Part shown: positions 37,252 to 41,411 of the stretch, piece after piece
Numbering within the stretch: position 1 is the stretch's first letter
How the letters are laid out: every line of letters starts with the position of its first letter
From: a virus
Strand: one strand, 5' to 3'
IMG/VR virus record: IMGVR_UViG_3300036944_000156
Location: 1-41,411 of that record
DNA length: 41,411 nt
Program-made: the position numbers and the translations under genes
The notes under the pieces: generated by a model
What the model saw: only the letters and a program-made list of their open reading frames with translations
What the model was told of the DNA's origin: nothing
Database searches by the model: none

Positions 37252-39161
37252 TCGACTGGTTGTTCGGTGTCGATTGTCTGGAGCTGGACGGTAACAATCC
37301 CGCCGAACCCAGAAGCAAAAGAGGGTGGGGCAGCCTGTTCGAACTGGATAGCTCTGATAACGCAGATCCGTTCTTCTCCGCTAGAGAAGTCTTGGAAAAG
37401 TACCGCTCCACCATACTGCTCAATGCGTTCAAGATAGTGAACTCTGTCCCATGGTTCTGACCGATTAACGACACCGTTTGAATCTCTTTCTTCTTCATAG
37501 CAAAGCATTGGAACAGTGATTGTTCTTGAACGCAAAGGAGCTGGCAAAGCTCTGATCTGCCAGGATTCAAGCAGCGGTCCCTTGGTTGCATCAGATGCAT
37601 CTCGAGTAAAGTTAAATGTAATTTCAAAGTGATCGGCAGGAAAGACCTGACCTGATAAGCCAAGCTCTTGAGACTGGTCAATCGGAATAGAACCAAAGCT
37701 GACGAACTGTGTCTCTTGATCCTCTAAAGTGAAGCCAAGAGTTCCTGTGCCACCTGCTGATACAGCAAGTGAGACTGGTTGCTTCTTCTCACCAGTACCC
37801 CAGCGAATCCATCCAGATTTAATATATCCAGAAGCTGCTAGTTCTGTTGGATGCTGGATCCAAGTACCAGAAGATGATGTAATAAATTTGATTCCGCTAG
37901 TACCGACATAAGCCACACCTGTTGGTGTGCTGCTGTCAATAACTAAGTCTGGCGCATAAGCGTATGCGTTGCCGATCTCTGTACCAAGGTTAAGACGCCA
38001 TAACCCAGATGAACCAGAGATAAGGTTTGAACGGCATGCATAAATGTAAGCTTCATCAAAAGCAAAGTCGGTCACTTCACCAGTCACATTAAGTGGACCA
38101 TAGGTGAAAGATGTTCCATCAGTATTGGCTACGCCAACACGAAGACCTTTGCTAGTACCGAGCACTATGAATTCATTTAAGTAGATACGCATTTGCTTAA
38201 GTGTCTCGCCACGTGGCAGTTCTGCAATAACAACTGGGTAGTTGAGGTCAGCCAAAGGATCAGCTAGGTCTACCGAGTAGCTCTGGATTCTAGATGTTGA
38301 ACCCTGTGTGTATCCGACAACGATTGCACCTGGCAACTCTGTTATAGAGTTGACAACTGTATTGATGTCGCCAGTTTCCCAACGCTCATTGGCTGCTGCA
38401 AGTCTTGGGGTAGGTGTTGTGTATGCACGTGTTACTTCGTACACGCCAACCTCAACAGTGCCTTCAACCGCTGCTACAACAATACGTTCTTTAACATATG
38501 AAATTACTTGTGGTGTCCAAGTAGCTGCAACATAGGTAGGCTTGAGCCAAAGAATGCGGACAACTCCAGCAGGAGTTACGTCATAGATGCCATCGGTTGC
38601 AGCAACGATGCAATAGTTCCCATCACTAGTAATACAGTAAGGGATGTTGCCAGTACCAGGAAGAGTGATAGCAGTGGATGTGCCAAGTGATTGGCTATAA
38701 AAATAAAGAGTGCTGTTTGCGATGTAAAACGTGCCACCAATTACAGTAACTGGGTTCTTCGCTGCTACCGATGTGTGCTGCGTTGTCTTAGGCAGAAGCT
38801 TTGCTTCTCCTAGTGTCCAGATGTCAATGTTGTTTGATTCATAGAATCGGTATGTATCGCTATTGTCTGCATCGTAGTAACGCTCACCTGCACCATGATG
38901 CCATGATGTAGCAGAGCGGAGCCACCAGTTAGATAGTGATTGCTCACCAGCTGCTGTGCCTTGGTCGATACGTTCCTTCTGGTATGTCGTAGTGATACGA
39001 CTGATACGGTTGTTATCTGTTGCAGCAGATATCCAAGGAGTATTACCAATAGCGTAGTTAGCAGCAAAGCCACTGCGCTGATATCGAACCAGCGCTGTTG
39101 GTACACTAGTGCTGATAGCAATAGGTAGATCACCTTTGAGGTACTTGTTGGTCGTTGCCAC
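37248..39161 (-). CDS. Large tail protein, nozzle-like beta-propeller candidate (637 aa)
   Basis: The sequence is rich in repeated beta strands of the type 'FYIANSTLYFYSQSLGTSTA' and 'IPYCITSDGNYCIVAATDGI' followed by 'YDVTPAG', with similar 40-60-residue units through residue 400, as in a beta propeller. The C-terminal third is a separate beta domain ('DHFEITFNFTRDASDATKG', 'DRVHYLERIEQYGGAVLF'). T7-like nozzle proteins are also propellers of 600-800 residues. Combined with an adaptor-like gene and no tape measure, this fits a podovirus nozzle. A tail spike is the alternative. Confidence 0.6.
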   Translation of the reverse strand: MATTNKYLKGDLPIAISTSVPTALVRYQRSGFAANYAIGNTPWISAATDNNRISRITTTYQKERIDQGTAAGEQSLSNWWLRSATSWHHGAGERYYDADNSDTYRFYESNNIDIWTLGEAKLLPKTTQHTSVAAKNPVTVIGGTFYIANSTLYFYSQSLGTSTAITLPGTGNIPYCITSDGNYCIVAATDGIYDVTPAGVVRILWLKPTYVAATWTPQVISYVKERIVVAAVEGTVEVGVYEVTRAYTTPTPRLAAANERWETGDINTVVNSITELPGAIVVGYTQGSTSRIQSYSVDLADPLADLNYPVVIAELPRGETLKQMRIYLNEFIVLGTSKGLRVGVANTDGTSFTYGPLNVTGEVTDFAFDEAYIYACRSNLISGSSGLWRLNLGTEIGNAYAYAPDLVIDSSTPTGVAYVGTSGIKFITSSSGTWIQHPTELAASGYIKSGWIRWGTGEKKQPVSLAVSAGGTGTLGFTLEDQETQFVSFGSIPIDQSQELGLSGQVFPADHFEITFNFTRDASDATKGPLLESWQIRALPAPLRSRTITVPMLCYEEERDSNGVVNRSEPWDRVHYLERIEQYGGAVLFQDFSSGEERICVIRAIQFEQAAPPSFASGFGGIVTVQLQTIDTEQPVE

Positions 39162-39171
39162 GCTTTATCTC

Positions 39172-39678
39172 CTACTTCTTAGATGGGCAGTGCTGACAGC
39201 ATTTAGATGTATCTTCTGCTGGGTAAGCTTTCTTTGTTGGAACAGCAGCAATAGCTGCCTTCACCTGATTAATAATCTTTGGTTGATTCATCCACCAGAA
39301 CCATGGGCTTGTGTCTTCGCCACAACCATCGTTGATAGAAATGTGAAGGTGCTTGTTGTGCTGGTTGCTACCTGTGTATTTACGGTTGCCTTCTTTAGCT
39401 CGTTCCTTTGACCAGATCTTGCCAGTAAAGATTAGATACTTGACACGCTTGTCTTCTTTGAGCTTTTCAAAAATATCAAAGCAATCAATGCCATGCTTAG
39501 GGTCGTGTGTTAGGTCGACTGCATAGCCAGTGTTGTGGTCTGAACTAGGACTCTGAGCTATATGAGCAGCAGAAGGAAGAAGCCCATCGCTGGCTTTCTT
39601 GCGATTTGGTTGCAGTGCCGTCGCTTGACGGAGCACAGCAATTGCAGCAGGTGTGGCTTTCTTGACTACAGGTTTCAT
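39172..39678 (-). CDS. M15-type peptidase endolysin (168 aa)
   Basis: 'SPSSDHNTGYAVDLTH' (H48, D55) and 'NQHNKHLHISI' (H110/H112) are the zinc ligands of VanY/L-Ala-D-Glu peptidases of family M15. The enzyme would cut peptide crosslinks in host peptidoglycan. There is no signal peptide, so it needs the holin genes directly upstream. The C-terminus 'CCQHCPSKK' has three clustered cysteines, unusual for an endolysin. The ATG overlaps the upstream gene by four bases. Confidence 0.88.
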   Translation of the reverse strand: MKPVVKKATPAAIAVLRQATALQPNRKKASDGLLPSAAHIAQSPSSDHNTGYAVDLTHDPKHGIDCFDIFEKLKEDKRVKYLIFTGKIWSKERAKEGNRKYTGSNQHNKHLHISINDGCGEDTSPWFWWMNQPKIINQVKAAIAAVPTKKAYPAEDTSKCCQHCPSKK

Positions 39679-39878
39679 TCATCTTTCTTTCCCGCTAGTA
39701 ACATAAAGACTTCGTCAATTCTTGCCTCTAATCTATTGACAGAGTCTCGGAGGCTTGATCCAGAATTTGGTTTCAATTCTGCTAGGTAGTGCTTGACTAA
39801 CCAACGAACTGAGCCAGCAAAGCTGGCAACTATTGTGGTAACCGCAACAGCGATACCAGCCCATTCGTTGGTAGACAT
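39675..39878 (-). CDS. Holin-like membrane protein with coiled coil (67 aa)
   Basis: Residues 6-28 ('WAGIAVAVTTIVASFAGSVR') make one membrane helix. Residues 40-62 ('SSLRDSVNRLEARIDEVFML') form a coiled coil. Such single-pass proteins often sit beside the holin in actinophages. It lies between a two-helix holin-like gene and the endolysin, with one-base and four-base overlaps. Confidence 0.7.
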   Translation of the reverse strand: MSTNEWAGIAVAVTTIVASFAGSVRWLVKHYLAELKPNSGSSLRDSVNRLEARIDEVFMLLAGKKDE

Positions 39879-40066
39879 TATTCCGAACCGCGCCCGAAGT
39901 CTGTTGAAGATCCGTCAAGCCACTTAAGTACTGGACCAAGGAAGCCTGTAAGAGCTGCTGTTCCTAGTACCTTGATGTCTGTCTGACCTGCGAGGTATAG
40001 TGCCACGGCAGCTGATGCTGCTGCGCGGAACCAAGATAAAGCCATTGATTGAAATTGTGGATTCAT
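39878..40066 (-). CDS. Holin-like two-helix protein (62 aa)
   Basis: Two hydrophobic segments (about 8-28 and 33-50: 'WFRAAASAAVALYLAG' and 'VLGTAALTGFLGPVLKWL') in a 62-residue protein next to the endolysin are typical of small holins. The end 'DGSSTDFGRGSE' is hydrophilic. It would make membrane holes to release the endolysin. Confidence 0.72.
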   Translation of the reverse strand: MNPQFQSMALSWFRAAASAAVALYLAGQTDIKVLGTAALTGFLGPVLKWLDGSSTDFGRGSE

Positions 40067-40076
40067 GTTTTTCTCC

Positions 40077-40310
40077 TTAGTTGGTAATTGCTGTGATTTC
40101 TTCGCCAGTTAATCCAAGTGCCTGAAGCTTTGCCTGTGCTGCAAGCTTGGCATCTGCCTTAGCTTGCTCTGCCTTTTCTCTTGCCTGACGGTCTAGCTCT
40201 GCAGCTGCAGCATCAATGCTGCGCTGTTCTAGCTCTTCTGGTGTTAGATCGATATACTGCTGTACTCCTGTTGATAGATCAACAACTAGCTTCTGTGGTA
40301 CGTCTGACAT
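40077..40310 (-). CDS. Small coiled-coil protein (77 aa)
   Basis: The start at ATG 40308-40310 lies six bases after GGAGA. 'YIDLTPEELEQRSIDAAAAE' leads into a long Ala/Lys/Glu helix. The opening 'KLVVDLSTGVQQYIDLTPEE' recalls tail-fibre assembly helpers of many phages. Located between tail fibre and holin genes. Function unproven. Confidence 0.65.
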   Translation of the reverse strand: MSDVPQKLVVDLSTGVQQYIDLTPEELEQRSIDAAAAELDRQAREKAEQAKADAKLAAQAKLQALGLTGEEITAITN

Positions 40311-40311
40311 T

Positions 40312-40611
40312 CTATTCTCCAATGATGATTACGTGTGAAGCATCTGGACAAGACCAGATACAAGTTTCTTCGTCAAGTGTTACATCGCTAGGATGGCACT
40401 CTGGCTTAGGTGGAATGAAAGCATCTCTGCCTGCATCATAAGTGAAACCAATACCAGCAAAGTTCTTACGAATAGTTCCGTTGTAAGAAGTCTTTATCCA
40501 AGTTCCACCTAGTGAATTCATAAAGGCTTCGCCTTCATCTGGCTCGCTGTTGTTACCAACGAGTACACGGAGAACTGTTTTGTTCTCGTCAATTTCTGCC
40601 CAATGTGACAT
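40312..40611 (-). CDS. Small tail-associated protein of aquatic-phage type (99 aa)
   Basis: 'HWAEIDENKTVLRVLVGNN', 'SLGGTWIKTSYNGTIRKNFA', 'GIGFTYDAGRDAFIPPKP' is a pattern I recall from many phages of freshwater and marine bacteria, next to tail genes. The role is unknown; possibly a fibre component or chaperone. It has a ribosome site AGGAGAAATA before the ATG. Confidence 0.72.
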   Translation of the reverse strand: MSHWAEIDENKTVLRVLVGNNSEPDEGEAFMNSLGGTWIKTSYNGTIRKNFAGIGFTYDAGRDAFIPPKPECHPSDVTLDEETCIWSCPDASHVIIIGE

Positions 40612-40623
40612 ATTTATTTCTCC

Positions 40624-41411
40624 TTATACCATTGCGTATCTAATAATTACTACACCCGAACCACCATTAGCGGAAGTGGTAAAGTCAGCGCCACCAGCGC
40701 CACCGCCAGTGTTGGCTAATCCGTTTGTAGGATAAATTTGTGTATATGAACCACCATTACCACCACCACCATATCCACCTACACCAACATTTCCTGAATT
40801 GCCAGGGTTGGTGCGACCTGCACCACCGCCACCACCTGCATAGTAGTAAGTTCCGCTGACGTTTTGTCCAGTTAAAGTTACAGCACCCCAAGATGAAAAT
40901 GATGAAGTTCCAACTCCACCATCTCCGCCCCTAGGGGCTGAAGTTCCGTTGCTTCCTGCAGTACCTGCGCCACCACCACCACCACCAGCGCTACCAGCAC
41001 CTGTACCACCATTGTTTCCTTGCCCTGATGTTCCAGTTCCTACTGAATAACTACCACCATATGCGCCACCACCTGAACCACCATTACCTGGGGAAGTTGC
41101 ATATGATGCTCCCTTGCCGCCACCAACAGCGGCAGTTAGCGCTCCTATTTGCGAGTCGCTTCCGTTAGAATAACCAACTCCACCAGCACCAACTATTACT
41201 GTGTAATTTGTTGTTGTTAACGACTGAGATGTAAGTGAAAGAACTCCACCTGCTCCGCCTCCACCAGCAGCATCGGAACCTGCGCCACCGCCACCTGCGA
41301 CAACAAGCGCATTACAAGTTAGCGCAGTTTGCGGAGTGAATGTTCCAGAGGTTAAGAAAGCGTGATACCAATATGTACCATCGTTAGCAACAATATTGCC
41401 ACCAGTAGCCT
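40624..41411 (-). CDS. Glycine-rich tail fibre protein, C-terminal part (5' end beyond the window)
   Basis: Open from the window edge to TAA at 40624-40626. It starts in the 'DGTYWYHAF...TCNALVVAGGGG' segment already present at 1-143, then gives about 200 glycine-rich residues ending 'SGVVIIRYAMV', like its paralogue at 700-2028. The frame matches the gene at 1-687 exactly after circular joining, so these are two pieces of one 443-residue protein. Confidence 0.85.
   Translation of the reverse strand, partial: ATGGNIVANDGTYWYHAFLTSGTFTPQTALTCNALVVAGGGGAGSDAAGGGGAGGVLSLTSQSLTTTNYTVIVGAGGVGYSNGSDSQIGALTAAVGGGKGASYATSPGNGGSGGGAYGGSYSVGTGTSGQGNNGGTGAGSAGGGGGGAGTAGSNGTSAPRGGDGGVGTSSFSSWGAVTLTGQNVSGTYYYAGGGGGAGRTNPGNSGNVGVGGYGGGGNGGSYTQIYPTNGLANTGGGAGGADFTTSANGGSGVVIIRYAMV
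41269..41411. repeat. Terminal direct repeat, right copy
   Basis: Repeats 1-143 with synonymous differences at 41395 and 41398 only. It indicates that the sequence closes on itself. Confidence 0.9.

Overview
This window is one complete, lytic-looking tailed-phage genome, opened inside a tail-fibre gene. Bases 1-143 recur at 41269-41411 with two differences. Joining the ends over that overlap gives a circular map of 41,268 bp and restores one uninterrupted 443-codon gene, so both window edges are the same gene. A WhiB-type iron-sulphur regulator, a GP88-family protein and small proteins of the kind common in actinophages point to an actinobacterial host. The moderate GC content suggests a low-GC, perhaps freshwater, actinobacterium; that last step is inference. 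I see no integrase, no lysogeny repressor, no tRNA and no DNA polymerase. There is also no tape-measure or tail-tube gene. Together with a 1660-residue virion protein, an adaptor-like protein and a nozzle-like protein, this suggests podovirus morphology.

Layout. (1) Late operon, minus strand: it starts at the terminase (22879) and runs leftward through portal, a LysM protein, several large unrecognised virion proteins, scaffold, major capsid protein, a cluster of tiny basic proteins, an adaptor-like protein and tail fibres. It then crosses the window edge and continues from 41411 down through the rest of the tail fibre, two holin-like proteins, an M15 peptidase endolysin, a large tail protein and a peptidoglycan-binding-like protein. 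It ends at a strong terminator at 36993-37024. (2) Control region 22880-23897: it holds a G-rich tract, dyads, a small minus-strand gene with its own consensus promoter and terminator, and the first promoter of the rightward genes. (3) Plus-strand block 23898-29106: about fifteen small, mostly unknown genes, including GP88 and DUF932 families. It is punctuated by a repeated promoter-leader cassette. (4) Replication and recombination operon, minus strand, 36857 down to 29122: a Cas4/RecB-like nuclease split over two genes, a DnaB/RecA-fold helicase, PD-(D/E)XK proteins, WhiB, a Holliday junction resolvase, a secreted transglycosylase, a primase split over two genes around an HslV-like peptidase, a DUF1599 protein, endonuclease VII, a sigma-like protein, an FmdB-type zinc ribbon and a glycosyltransferase. 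Blocks 3 and 4 converge on a shared bidirectional terminator at 29111-29140.

The observations most worth a second look are four. The Cas4-like nuclease has its four iron-sulphur cysteines divided 1+3 between two polypeptides, with a zinc-ribbon gene between them. An HslV-like Ntn-hydrolase sits between the two halves of the primase. A promoter-leader cassette carries a covarying inverted repeat in its spacer. Three GGTTACC sites lie at exact 10-bp intervals just before the replication operon.
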